From assembly GCA_029931535.1 (NCBI GenBank), contig JAQPZY010001692.1, forward strand, positions 1,589,001 to 1,653,000: a stretch of DNA of 64,000 bases, written 5' to 3'. The position numbers and the translations under genes are program-made. This DNA is from Margaritifera margaritifera. Taxonomy: Eukaryota; Mollusca; Bivalvia; Unionida; Margaritiferidae. Under the pieces are notes generated by a model, which was given only the letters and a program-made list of their open reading frames with translations, did not search any database and had not been told where the DNA came from. Shown in pieces: positions 38,541 to 51,080 of the stretch (positions are counted from its first letter, which is position 1; each line of letters opens with the position of its first letter).

Positions 38541-40459
38541 TAACAGTAGTATTGCCAGTGACAATGTCAAAAGAAAATTATGGATTACTCTTGCCATATC
38601 CTAATGATAAACATAGTGTTGAATGCAAAGTCCAAATAAATCAAGATGTCAAAGTATGAAGAAACTGAAAAAAATCTTCATAAAATTTGCACACTATGGT
38701 GGTCAGTTTTCCTTGCTCTTTCCATTATGTACTAAGGATTTTTTAAGCTTGTTCATAGAATTATTTTAGAAGTATTAGCATTTTAAAAATCAGATGGCAC
38801 TCCTGCATCATATAATAAAGAAGGTGTGGCTGCAAACTGCCCAGTATGACTTCCTGGCCTTTACAAAAAAAGTGGATGTTGCACATATCAATATATCGCT
38901 AGTCATTCAAGCAGAATGCATTTTCTCCTCCTCTTCATATCACTAGTAATTATGTTAAAGATGCATGTGATGTGGAAATAAAGATAGCAGGACAGCAATA
39001 TTGACAGACACTGTTCTCTTGCTACTAAATCCACCATATGTATATGAAGCCTTCTTGAATTTGTATCAAATACAACATCCAATGTTGTTAATTAATAATC
39101 AAGAACATTTCAAGATCTTTCACAGTAAAGCCCATATTTGCATAAAAATATATATGTACCAGATATAGTGAGATAAAAAAAAGCATATGATATGCTTCGA
39201 TTCTCAAGTTTTTTCACTACTTCCAGCAGAATTTTATGGGAGGGTGAGCCATTTAGACTGAAGAAAACAATTAGTCATTTGTTCTATGACATTGATGGTA
39301 GTAACTGAGGATTATGGATTCTACTCAAGAATGCTGTTTTTTGAATCTACAATGTTGATAACATTTAGGTCACTGAATTAAATGTTTGTGATTGATCGTT
39401 ATGTCACATACCAATAACAGAAGCAACTTAAAGCAGCGCCTAGCAACACAGGATATGCTCTTTTTTATAGAAAGTTTCCAAGCTGTACAAAAATCAACTA
39501 AGTAATGTTCCATACAGTTTTCAGAAATATTTTAAACAACAAACAAACAAACAAAAATAAGGAAAGAGAACTAAAGTACCCAGTTTTCAACCAGTTTCTA
39601 CATGTAAAAAGCCCACTGATTTCAATATTTATTGACTGTATCAACAACAACAAAATCTGAAGAAACTGCAAAAATTGTGGGATACAAATAAATAACTTGC
39701 CCAAATGTTGAGCATTTCAAATAGTCATTCCTTTTGGGATGTTTCCGAGATAAACACAAACATGCTATGGAAATGAACAATTCTGAGTAGTAATTACAGC
39801 CTTATGTTGTCTCTATGAGAATACAGGTGAAAAAGCAGATGTAGCAGAGGCAGAAGAAGAGAAAGATTTGGGTCAAATGTTCAAATGCATTTTAAGTTGA
39901 GTTTGAAACCTTTAAATATATATCTCAGAACTAGGTGGCAAAAGAACCCATTAATCCATTCATAAAATTTGTATTTTTTATTAAGAGGAAATAACATAAG
40001 CGACTTAACAATCAGTTTAATACATTGATGCAATGCAACCTACATCTTTGCCAATGAATACTGTTCTGATTTCAAAGAATCATCCATAGAATATGGAGCA
40101 TCTGTAGTCTGAAAACATGACTTATGTTGCAAGTGTAAGCTGCTCATTAATTTATCATGTAAGCTGTGAAAGAAAAAAAAAAAAACATAGCAAAGCAGTT
40201 GAAATTCCAGTTTTTTTCCTCACTATTTTTTTCCTTTAAAAATGACCCTGAAAAAACAAGAAAAGAATCATGGTATAAGTGAGTCAACATTGTCATATTT
40301 TGTCCTGGATGCACAAAGTGGAAATCAAGTTTGACTTGATACGAATGGCTAGTTAAGAATTGAAAATACGATATTTGCCTGATTATAATGTCCACATTGA
40401 TGTGAACAGTGCAGACCCAGATATGCGATCATATAATGCACAATCAGATCAAGCCCCAA
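38541..40459. other. Host noncoding DNA
   Basis: AT-rich; short chance frames only. No gene or strong repeat recognised. Confidence 0.5.
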
Positions 40460-40755
40460 GTTCACTAAATATCTCAAAAACGTCTTCCTCAAATTGAGTT
40501 TTTAAAAATATCTTTCTTATTGTTTAGTTGGTAACAATGATTTTTGCACAGAACATCCAGCAGCACTAGGAATTACAATACCATCATAAAATGTTTGACG
40601 AAGGAGTCTTGCCTTGTCTCTGAGGAAATATTGAGGATTTCTTCAAATCAGAGGAATTCCTGAACTCTTTTATCAAGAATAAAAAGGTTTCTATGTGTTT
40701 AATTATTTAAAACTAAAAAGTGATTTTGCATCCTTTCTAATGTCTCTACCTTTGA
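40460..40755. repeat. Dispersed repeat, copy 2 of the 15,431-15,740 repeat
   Basis: Same order of landmarks as copy 1 (AGTTGGTAACAATGATTT, GAGGAATTCC, AAAAAGTGATTTTGCATC). Same orientation. Confidence 0.7.
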
Positions 40756-42068
40756 CAAAGATACTGACGTTGTCTGAAGTATCATAAGAAAGACATTGTA
40801 AAATCTGAATTTGTTGAAAAATTTGTACGAATTTTAATTAAACAGGGGCCCGGTTCTAGGCTGTTTATTGTTTATATGATTGTAACTAACAGAGTGACCC
40901 CAGGCTGATCTGATGGTGGGATTCAAAAATACTTTTTGGTCACAAATCTGGCATGCTAAACACTGCAGCACTTCAACTCCTTAGCTAGGTCACTGGATTT
41001 GGGAAAATATTTTCCACATAAAGAATATGATGCAAGATGATAAGAGACACAGAGTTCATCATTCATTCTTGAACAATTTTTGTAAAAAAAACCAAAACAA
41101 TTTCAGTGACTAAGTTCACAAAACATTTAAGACCAAACATTATTTTGATTTCTAATATCTGACAGACAGGTTCTCTTAATCTATGTGTGTGCTACTAATA
41201 TGGATTACTGAATTTTGGAAAAGCAATGTTTTACTCATTTCGTTACTTTGCTTTGACCATACAATACCACAATATATTAAAAGCAACTTGAAGTAGATGG
41301 TTAGTATTAAGTAAAGATCCACCTAAAAAAATTACAGAGGATGATTTATATACTAAATCTATATACTAAAATTTTCCGAACACTTCACCCAACCATCTCG
41401 TACAGTAGTACATGAATACTGGAATAATGTTTCATGCAGAAGATGTAGAATGGAGAAATATTATGTGTAATATACAGAAACCTCTGAGGTCTTTCACCAT
41501 CTGTTCATAAAAACATTTCAGTATTTATAATATAGTGAAAATTCTGAAGACCAATGTTCCTCGAAACCAAATTTTATTGTAGTTTTTTGGGGCTGTGGTT
41601 TTCAGTTTATTCAGGTTCATTATTTTAACCTAAGACTGAGATGTGATAAAGTTTCCTCTCACTTACAAGTAAATGTTTATATGTTTTGACTAGCCATCAA
41701 TAGCCAGTCAGTTTTAAAATATCTTAAATAATTATGATTTTATTGCATCTATATCTGTTTGTATGCTCCATTTTATTCTGCATGGACTTAGGCCATTTTA
41801 AAAACCACTGGCTCTGATTACATTTCGATCTTATGGGGTTCATTTGAGTGTAAATTTGACTTTTGGGGCCAAAAGTTTGTTTCAGTTTTCAGAGGAGATT
41901 GGTTTCAGTTTACCAAGTTGAAATTTATTGAAATTAAAGAAGAAATTGGACACCAGAAACATGATAATTTCAGTTTACTTAAGTTTTGGTCTTTATATTT
42001 ATTTTTGCCGTACAAACATAATTTATTATTTTACCTTAATACCTCTTGTGGCTATTTCACAAAAGAAT
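40756..42068. other. Host noncoding DNA
   Basis: No gene recognised. Confidence 0.45.
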
Positions 42069-42264
42069 TGCCATATATACTTGCATATAAGTCGGATCCA
42101 ACTGCAAAATGTGCCGGCAGTTTAAGATCAATGCAGTTTGTTAGGACCAATCAGTAAAACAAACAACACAGACCCTGATCTGCTGGCACATTTTGCAATC
42201 GCAGATATAGATCATTATATATTGTTTGCAGTTGGACCTGATTTGTACACATGTATATATGGTA
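42069..42264. mobile_element. Cloverleaf-forming MITE, copy 2
   Basis: Outer arms CCATATATACTTGC... and ...TGTATATATGG. The two inner palindromes are in reverse order compared with copies 1 and 4, so the copy is in the other orientation; the first inner palindrome is degraded. Confidence 0.65.
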
Positions 42265-43987
42265 ATTTTGTAATATCAATGGCAAAACATGAATATATTT
42301 CCATAAAGTACATATAGCATATTCCTAGCAAGAATTTAGGCATGCTTGCACCTAATTTTTCTGAGATGCCTAACAGGTAACTTATCCACAGGAAACTACA
42401 ACAAAATTCCTTTGTGTACACTGGGAAAACCACTTCTATAATTTCCAACAAGATTTTCCCCTTTAAATTTAGTCTATACACAAATAATTCATAAATTAGC
42501 ATCTTGGTGAAATAAAACAGAATGTATACACAAGCTAACTACATCAGTAAATAGAAAAAGTTTGCTTAAAAAAGAATATGAAAGAAGAAATCCACAAATG
42601 AGCAAACATCAACATAAAGTCAAGATATGGATACTTATGGAAATCAATGAAACAAGGACTCTACATATCTTTATATTGCTTGTCATCCATAATTCAGTGC
42701 AGTGGTATGTGAGTCAGACTGACAGTCAGTGGATTGTGCATTCAGATCTGTCCAGAAAAGCCAGGATCTGCTGCTGCAACATGTATCTGGTCAAAGCACT
42801 TTATTGCAATTGACCAGGCACTAAATAGTCATACATGTTCTGATGCGACATTTAACACCACTCATTCACGCCATTGGAACAGCAACCCCCACAACATTTT
42901 TTATTGCAAGGAGGCCCCAGAATTAAGTTGTCGGGGGTGGGGGTGGGGTGGGGGGCCGAATTTCTTGCTATGTTACTGATTCATGCAATCAATCAATTTG
43001 ATCCAGTGAGATGTATGTACTGTATGTACAGGATACTGCTATACATAAATGCAGTTGTACAGAATGGAAAGTTGCTCAGTTAGGCAGTTATTCTGACTGA
43101 AACAACTACATGATAAGAAGAATACAAAAGAAAAACCTTAGATTTAGGCAGGACCTATACATTATACATAACAATAACAGAAGGTAAATAACCAAAAAAG
43201 TAAAATACATGGATACTAATGATAAAAAATATAATAGAATAAAAGGATGCTTTTTTACTTCTACATATGAAACTTGCTGTCCCATATATTGTACAAAACT
43301 ACATATATATGAACAACAAAATGAAGCTGCATGTTTCAAACATACCAAAAGAAAAGTAACAACAGTGTGCAAACAATCAGAAATAAGGTAAAACAAACCT
43401 GAGGTGAAAAATGATATCACAATACAATCAACTGTCCTTGCAGCTCAAACCAGCTTTTAAACAGTTTATACATGCATGTATGAAGACAGATAAAAAAATG
43501 TGAAACCAAAAGTGAAAACTATATGAGCAAATTTGGTAACAAAAGCAAAATGATAACTATCTATATTTACTAACTATATATACTTACAACTAAAAGCAAG
43601 GTACAAATAAACTGAGCTTGTAAATTTAGACAAGTGCTGATAAGAAATGACTCTTTTCAACAGGGATACAGTCTACCATTAAGTTTGAAACTTAAAATAA
43701 TGATATTCTTAATTTTTAAAGTTGTAGATGAGAGCCAGTCATGCATATGATCAAAAGTACAGTATACCTTAATTTTGAAAACAGAAAAAACTTAATTGTT
43801 TTTTGTGTAGGACCTCCAATTATTATATACTCATTTTATTCTCCATTAACTTTGCATTGTCAGAATCGTGCAGTATTTCTCCATACTGCACGACACGTGT
43901 CTAAAAATAGTATCGCGTGTTAGGAACTACTTTTTATTGTAAACAAACAATGTACGCAAATGTAGCAGACACCAGAGCTTTGCTTTT
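42265..43987. other. Host noncoding DNA
   Basis: No gene recognised. GGGGGTGGGGGTGGGG near 42,936; a pair of words CGTGCAGTATT/ATACTGCACGA makes a hairpin near 43,866-43,893. Confidence 0.45.
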
Positions 43988-44188
43988 TTAGATTAGTCTG
44001 TGGATGAACTAAACAAGCTGTTTGAGAGTAGAGATGATAAAGCTGACGATGTGGATGAATTCACTGAGTCACAAAAGAATCTTTCAACCAAGCAAGTGAC
44101 TGAACGTGATATTCACAATGTACAGCGGTGGCTTTATGACAACAAACGTGAGACATGTAGTATTGAAAATATCATTCTGATCATTTAA
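43988..44188 (+). pseudogene. Possible exon of a tyrosine-recombinase (Crypton)-like protein
   Basis: Open after a TTTTTTAG acceptor-like site: DELNKLFESRDDKADDVDEF, then TERDIHNVQRWLYDN, ending after about 62 codons. The charged helix and the RDIHNVQRWL pattern resemble the N-terminal SAM-like domain of Crypton/DUF3504 recombinases. Weak; it may be a chance frame. Confidence 0.3.
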
Positions 44189-45255
44189 ACACTTATTTAG
44201 CCAAAATTCAGACTATGAACCGTGCTCTTTAGAGTCTATAAAAGAAATAGCATAAAAAGGCATCTTATGACCAAATGATATTCCGTTTCTCTCAGAGACC
44301 GTCAATTTTACAAGCCAGTCCAAGCACTAAATTCGAAAAAATACAACTAAAGAAGGCGGGTTTTGGTGTAAAAGCAAGTGCATCGGAGCCAAGAAGCCAC
44401 GATAACGAAGAAGCCTAATTTTCCACTGACGAAATGGGCTCTCACACCCCAGTCGCTTTGCAATTTTGCCGTTTTTTTGTTGTTGTTTTTTTGGAGAAAT
44501 TTTTGGATTTATTATGATAGTACCTATAAATATGTCATCTATAGCTGGCAATAAGAATGGCAATAAATGTACTTACTTTTCTGCATCTTGAATTTCTTCA
44601 AAATGTACTTTCTGATCCACGGCGCGAAATTGCACTGCAATCTAGACTACATTTCCAACAGAAATCACATTCCAAAGGAGAATATACTGCACTCCAAAAG
44701 GAAATGAATTTGATATTCCCTAACAAAAATATTTAATCCTGCATCTTCTTGAGAATTTCACTTAAAAGAATTTCATATTTTGTCCACATTATGATTCCAA
44801 ACTATCAATGACAGGACAGTAACACATGTGTAAGCTAGCTTGCTGTCGAGGCAAGTCCCTCTAGCTACACGTACATCGTACGTAACAGAACCAGCTAAAA
44901 ACTAAAAGAGCAGAATTTAGTTGAATCAACAGAAAAACAAAATCCCTCCATTCCAGATCAACTGGGAAAGTTGTTCCAAGGCGCAGTCATTCACAATATG
45001 ACTCAAAATTTCAATTTTAAGTAGACCAAAATGAGATTTCTTTTTGAAACAAATCACTGAGCGCGGTACTCTACCAAGTTCAAAGGTCACTGGGCGGTGC
45101 CATGTGCGCATGAATACTGTTACTGTGTATTGGTTTAACTTCGGTTATGTATTTACTTTAGAATATAGCAGAAATTCAGTTACTTTGTTTCTTGTAGTGT
45201 GTTCTTTTTTTATTCAGCCTTAGGTAGAAAAGCAAAATGAGTATATAATAAACAG

Positions 45256-45373
45256 GTTACTGCATTTGTATGGGAAAATATGAACTCGTTTTTTCTGAGC
45301 TATACTGCACTCCTGACGTTGTGCAGTATAACTCAGAAAACTCGTTCATATTTTCCCATACAAATGCAGTAAC
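45256..45373. repeat. Near-perfect 54-bp inverted repeat (hairpin)
   Basis: Arms beginning GTTACTGCATTTGTATGGG and ending in its complement, with a 10-base loop (TCCTGACGTT) between TACTGCAC and GTGCAGTA. Only a few mismatches near the middle. Confidence 0.92.
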
Positions 45374-46129
45374 CTATAATTCTAAAACTAAAACAACTGG
45401 GAGAAAGATATGTGTGAATCAGAACAGTTATGCTGGCAGTCATCATGCAACCATCAGTCCTTATGGAACTCATCAACCAATCTGATCTGTTGCTACATAA
45501 TACAAGTGATCTGTTGCTACATGATGCATAGTAATGAGATTTCTAGACCGGTTATCTGTTTCAGAAGGCTTTGTTCATGAGCAAAACTTGTGAAACAGGG
45601 AACCAGCTGACCCGCAGTGCACCAATGACATTTGTATACTAAAAAGGTGTTGGTGAGTTCCACTGTGATAAAAGCTTCCAAAATTTTATATACAAGGAAA
45701 ACAATAACCAAACAAATTACATTCTTGAAATGGAAACATTCATAATCCCACCATCTCATAAAGATATATTAAATAAATTAAGTCTGGAAAATCACATATC
45801 AACATCAAAAGACAGTATCTGTCAATACTATGAGTCAAAGCTTGTGTAACTGAATTGACATGCACAGTTGAAATATACCTAGTCATTTTAACATTTGAAT
45901 TAGGTCTTAAGTATTGATGTAACATCCTAGACTTCAGAACAAAACAAATGTTCAACTGAGACAAAATCTATTTCATTGTACTATGTTAAATTTTCTATGG
46001 AACGAAATTGTACTCTAAATAATAAATCAGGGTCCATCTGCAATTATCATTAATATCCCAAGTACATTATAAGAATGTTGAGCAGGCATACTTAAAATAA
46101 CCAGAAACTGAATACCCCCATTGCTGTAA

Positions 46130-46790
46130 CGTTGTTAGAAGACTGCTCTGCAGACCAAAAAGGTCCAAGTCAAAATTTGTTTTAAAAAAATTGAAAAATT
46201 GCTATAATTGGCCTGGAAATTTAATCAGGTTCTTTTAATATTGATATAAACAGTGGATGCCAAATTTGATGTGTCTAACTCAAGTGGTTATTACTTAACT
46301 GCGCTAACTAGCTTTTGGTAAAAACAAAATATCTAGGTCCAAAAAGTTGACAATGTATGTTTTAAGAAAATGAAAATTTTTTGTCATGGCATGAAAACCT
46401 AATCAGCTCATCTACATAAAAAGAAATATTAAATCAAATTTCATTTGTCTACTTCAAGTGGTTTTTGTTTAATCATGCTAACAAGGTCTGTGTAAAAAAA
46501 TAGTCCAAGTCTAAAAAGTTACAACATATGTTAAAAAAAAATTAAAAAATTCTTGAAATGGACTAAATTTTATTCAAGTCATTTACATAACAATACAAAT
46601 ATACCAACTAAATATAATCTGTTTACAGCAAGTAGTTTTTTCTTAATCATGCTAGCAAGGTGTTTGCAAAACAAATCAAGTCCAAAAAGTAAAACAATTT
46701 TTTTTTTTTACAAAAATAGAAAAATTGCTTTAATAGTTTGAAAATCTTACCAGGTCATACTTATGACCATGATAGTGCATAAAATTTCAT
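46130..46790. repeat. Diverged tandem repeat, unit about 180 bp, three to four copies
   Basis: AAAAATTGCTATAATTGGCC..GAAA, ATCAGGT, TCTAACTCAAGTGGTTTTT and AGGTCCAAAAAGT recur in order. The same family occupies 58,920-60,080. Confidence 0.78.
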
Positions 46791-47573
46791 GGCTCTAAAT
46801 TAAACGTTTTTTGGTGTTATAATGCTAAAAATTATTCGGGACAGATGTGCAAACACAGACATATGGATGGACAGCTGCAAAACAATTTGCACCATTCTTG
46901 TACTGTAGTGGAGGCATACAAATACAGAACATTTTCAGACTTACATAGCACTGCAATTACAGATGGCAGCTTAATACGTTGCAATCTGATCAAAAAGAGG
47001 TTAAAAACATCAGATCTGTTCGAACACATTTTTGACAAACTATTTATATTGGAGAATGAAAAAAAAACAATATGCAAAATTCTTAATTTTTTTCAAATAA
47101 CATGCTATTGCAATTAACATGTTACTCTCCTCATTAGAAAACTTTTTGTCCAAAAGCATTAACTTGTGGATTAAAGTCAACACATCAAATAGATATACAA
47201 CATGAACACTGATCTCTCAGTGCATAATGCAACTAAGCATCTAGGTTCAAATTACTATCTTAAGGGCCCTAATTAAGAGTAAATTTCTCATGGTATATTA
47301 CATGCAAGGTGCACTGCACACTTATACTTGACACACAAATACTTAGCAGAGCTGTGTAAGATGAATAAAGTGCAATAAATAGACGAAAAACTTCATCTTA
47401 AATATCTGCTAACAACAAGTACTTTTTGGGGGAAGTTTTGAAAATAAATCTTCCAAGTGTCTTGTTTGGGACTAAACAAATCAAGCACAAAAAGTGAGAT
47501 CTTGCATAAACACAGGATATAACTCTAATGTCTCTAAGGTCCAAAATGTCTCCCTAGTGATGCTGAGGTACCA
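46791..47573. other. Probable 3' untranslated/flanking DNA of the UBR3-like gene
   Basis: Downstream (minus strand) of the UBR3 stop codon at 47,574. No gene seen; candidate polyadenylation signals are not distinguishable by eye in this AT-rich DNA. Confidence 0.4.
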
Positions 47574-47691
47574 CTAAAGACGGTCTTGGTGCCAGATCCA
47601 GCGCTTACATGCATGATCAAAGTTGTGTGAAATCCACTGTTGCTCTAGGAGATCATAGCGGTCTTTACTGAGGTAAAGTGGTTTCCCTCGC
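47574..47691 (-). CDS. UBR3: UBR3-like E3 ubiquitin ligase, last coding exon
   Basis: Follows a TTTTTTCAG acceptor and codes RGKPLYLSKDRYDLLEQQ, WISHNFDHACKRW and a TAG at 47,574-47,576. This is the conserved C-terminal end of UBR ligases, which bind N-degron or other substrates and transfer ubiquitin. The first base completes the Lys codon begun at the end of the previous exon. Confidence 0.85.
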
Positions 47692-48037
47692 CTGAAAAAA
47701 TAAGAAAACACTAACCTGTGAGAAATTTACATAAGAGTATCCTTGGTTCATTTCAGTCTGAATAACTGTACATATGTTTTCACCCCATGTTTTTGGATGC
47801 AAAAAATAACTGCCTTTATTGATGTCCAAAAACTTTGGGGCAAAGACAATAATTTCCAACAAAACTGTCCAAAAACTTAGAGTTGGGGTTGGAGTGGGGC
47901 AAGACCAATGTCCAAATTTGTTTCTGAAGTGGATCAATTATTAATTGATACAACGAAATCAATATCTTTGTAACCTATATATCAATTGCTTTTGATGTCT
48001 TTCATGGAAGTGCGATTTATTTCTAAATAAGAAATAT

Positions 48038-48259
48038 TAACCATATGTACTCGCTTATAAGTTGAGTCCAACTGCAAACTTCACAGACCCAGATCTGCCA
48101 TCACATAATGCACCAGCAGATGTGGGTCTATGCAGTTTGTCAGGAGTAATCAGCAGAACAAACAACACAGACCCTGAACTGTCTGTGTAATATGATGTGA
48201 CAGCTCAGGGTCTATGTTGCTTGCACTTCGACACAACTTATAAGCAAGTATCGATGGTA
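48038..48259. mobile_element. Cloverleaf-forming MITE, copy 3
   Basis: Outer arms ACCATATGTACTCGCTTATAA and TTATAAGCAAGTATCGATGGT. Two inner palindromes in the order of copy 2. Confidence 0.75.
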
Positions 48260-49040
48260 CATCAAAGCAATAGTCAGAAATATCAGTGATGTTCAAGTTT
48301 CTGAACTGCTGTGCATTTAAACTGCTTCAGCTTAATTGGAAGGATGAAAAAAGACCGTCAAAGAATACTACAGCCTTCATGCCGAAAATCTGAGAAATAC
48401 TGCTTCCTTTATTCAAATTTTCTGCAGTTATAGTTCCGAGTATGGCCCACTGTGATGTGTGCTGCCATTTTCATACAAACTGAACAATTATCCAATCAGC
48501 ACTTGTGCTGTAATGGACTACTGATAAAGTAGCATGAGTTGTCAACATGTGGTGCGAGTATTACTGCATTGAGTTATTGTTGCAAGTTAGACTTCATGCT
48601 GATATCTGAATGGGTTGGATGATGTTCAGCAGGGTGAACACTAACCATGTTTGAGCATCAAATAGTTTCACACTCTCCTTTATTTAAATGTAAAAGAAAA
48701 ACGTTTTCTGTTACAAATATATGATTAACTTCATTTACCTAAACAGAGAAGTAATACGTTAACTCGGGTAGACTGGGATTTTAATAATTCTAAATATCAG
48801 GTGTATGTCAAATGTAAAAGTTTTAGTAAAATACTAAACCAGATTGTTTTCTCTTCAATTGATTCACAATCTTAAAGAGTTGCAACACAGCTTATATACG
48901 ATTGAGATATTACAAACAAAGCACATTAACCTGTCGAGCAATAGTGCACAACAATCTTATTTAAACAAAATACTTTTAGTGTACTACTGACTCAATAGGT
49001 TAATGTATATGTCCATTCATTGATCATGGTGAGTACAGTT

Positions 49041-49248
49041 AATAGTCGCATATAAGCCGGGTCCAAATGCAAACAACATAGACCCTGATCTGCCATCACA
49101 TAATGTGCTGGCAGATCAGGGTCTATGTTGTTTGTTCTACTGATTAGTCCTTACAAACTGCATAGACCCAGATCTGCTGGCACATTATGCGACGGCAGAT
49201 CTAGGTCTATGCAGTTTGCAGTTGGTATCGACTTATACGAGAGTATAG
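49041..49248. mobile_element. Cloverleaf-forming MITE, copy 4
   Basis: Best preserved: inner arm 1 is AACATAGACCCTGATCTGCCA against its exact complement around a 13-base loop; inner arm 2 is AAACTGCATAGACC against its complement. Outer arms of about 35 bp are less perfect. Confidence 0.8.
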
Positions 49249-50940
49249 TTTGTAGTAATCATGTAAATAACCCATTAAGACAGTGCTTGGTTTATAATAT
49301 CTCATTCACCTATATCTAATATTTGCTGAAATTCCAGTACAAAATTAATAGCTTATTGCACCCCAAAAGACAAACAATCATGTCATTTGCATTTTATGAT
49401 GCTTTATTATCAAAACATAAAGTTAAAAAGTATATTGCCTAGCAAGATAGGATTTTCTTGGAAACTTGAACAATTTGGTGTTGGTGATTGGTGTTAATGG
49501 TTGACACTGGTGTACAGGCAAACTATACTGTCTTCTGACAATTCTTGTGTCTTGCATGTGCTTGGATACATTGTTGATCATCTTTCATTCTTTTATTGGC
49601 AAATCTGTATAAAAAATAACCAACAATGCCAGGTACATGCTATTTAACACACAAGTGAAATTTAAATGCATAGTTCCTTCATATCAGCCATAACCAAAAC
49701 CTTAAACCCAAACTTTATCATGCTGTCTACATATAACAAATCTTAAAACGCAAACTTTAACTTCAAACTTTTCTTTACAAATTTGCAAAAAAATTATTAA
49801 AACTGTATCATAAAGCAAACAACGATATGAGACATATTCTGATCAACACACCAAAGTAAAATTTAAATGCACAATTCCTTCTTACGAGCCATAAACAAAA
49901 CCTTAAATACAAACTTCAACATGTTGTCTACAAGGAGCACACTTTAAACAAAAACTTTAAAACCTAACTTTTCCCCATAAATTGCAAAAGAAAATCATCA
50001 AAGAATTGAGAATATTCATGACTTGGAGGGTTTTGGTATTATGGTAGATTACACAGGATCAAAGGGATGAACATAAATTGTGGGACAATGATCATCATGT
50101 TTGTTTTTATGATCAAAATCCAATACCAATATGCCTTTAAATGCATGCAATCTGAATTATAACTGTTTCAAGTCTTTTCTTTTCTTTTCATTTCTTAATG
50201 AGAATTTATATTAAAAATCCATAAAATATTTTGTGAGAAAAAAATTATTGATGCAATTACCTTTTATGAGCATTTAATACTGAAATGATTCTCTAAAGAA
50301 GCAGTCTTAAGGGATGTAGTCACCCCGAGTATAATCCATTCCTCTATGATTATAATCTGAGTTATGTCCCTTTAGAAAGCTTGACTGCCTTATAAAGGCT
50401 AAAAGGCTCAAATACCTAAATATAGAAAGCACCTCACTATAAGAAGCACAAAATATTCACAGTAACAGGAGAGTATACAGCATGTTAGGGATGGATTGTT
50501 GAGACTGAAAAAAGTCACAGAGAAGGGATTTGTTTTTGGTGTTTTTGGTGGTAGGGATTTCAATCCCTCCAAGCCAACAATCAGTAAATTTGGATTAAAA
50601 AACAGTATTAAATATGGTCTAGCATATGGTAATAAACACACAGATTGAAGTGAAATTTAAACGTATAGTTCCTTCAGACGAGTTATAATCAAAATCTTAA
50701 ATGCAAACTGTAACCTGTTGTCTACATATAATGATACAGAGGTCATAGCATAAGCACTCCTGTACTTTGCACAGTTGAGTTAAAAAGGAGGGGTGGTGAT
50801 GGTGGTGAAGAGTATTAAGGGTTCTGCCTTGGAAAATTCTCTGGACAATATGGTTCATGGGGGAATACAACTGGTTAAGTATGATCAATTCTAAAACTTT
50901 TCTCCATGCTTGAATTCTTTACCAAATGAGTGAAACTTAC

Positions 50941-51080
50941 TTGAGATCTCTGTCCTCTTCCCCATGCTCATCTAGATATACAGAGCCCCACAATGTGGCT
51001 CGTGGCCCACGGATCACCACCACAATACTGGAATTAATGAGCAGGAATATTCCTGTTCCAGCACCACACTCCATTGAATG
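50941..51080 (-). CDS. UBR3: UBR3-like E3 ubiquitin ligase, penultimate coding exon
   Basis: 140 bp between a TTTTGACAG acceptor and a GTAAGT donor. Codes [18 protein letters not shown], then [22 protein letters not shown]. The CGAGTG(I/V)FL and YLDxxGEED motifs are diagnostic for the UBR C-terminal domain; the LWGS form fits UBR3 better than UBR1/2. Confidence 0.88.

Larger units (their letters stand above)
47692..50940 (-). other. Intron of the UBR3-like gene
   Basis: Bounded by GTAAGT at 50,940 and CAG at 47,692. Contains two cloverleaf MITEs (48,038; 49,041) and a repeat of about 200 bp with GTGAAATTTAAATGCATAGTTCC at about 49,650, 49,853 and 50,647. Confidence 0.75.
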
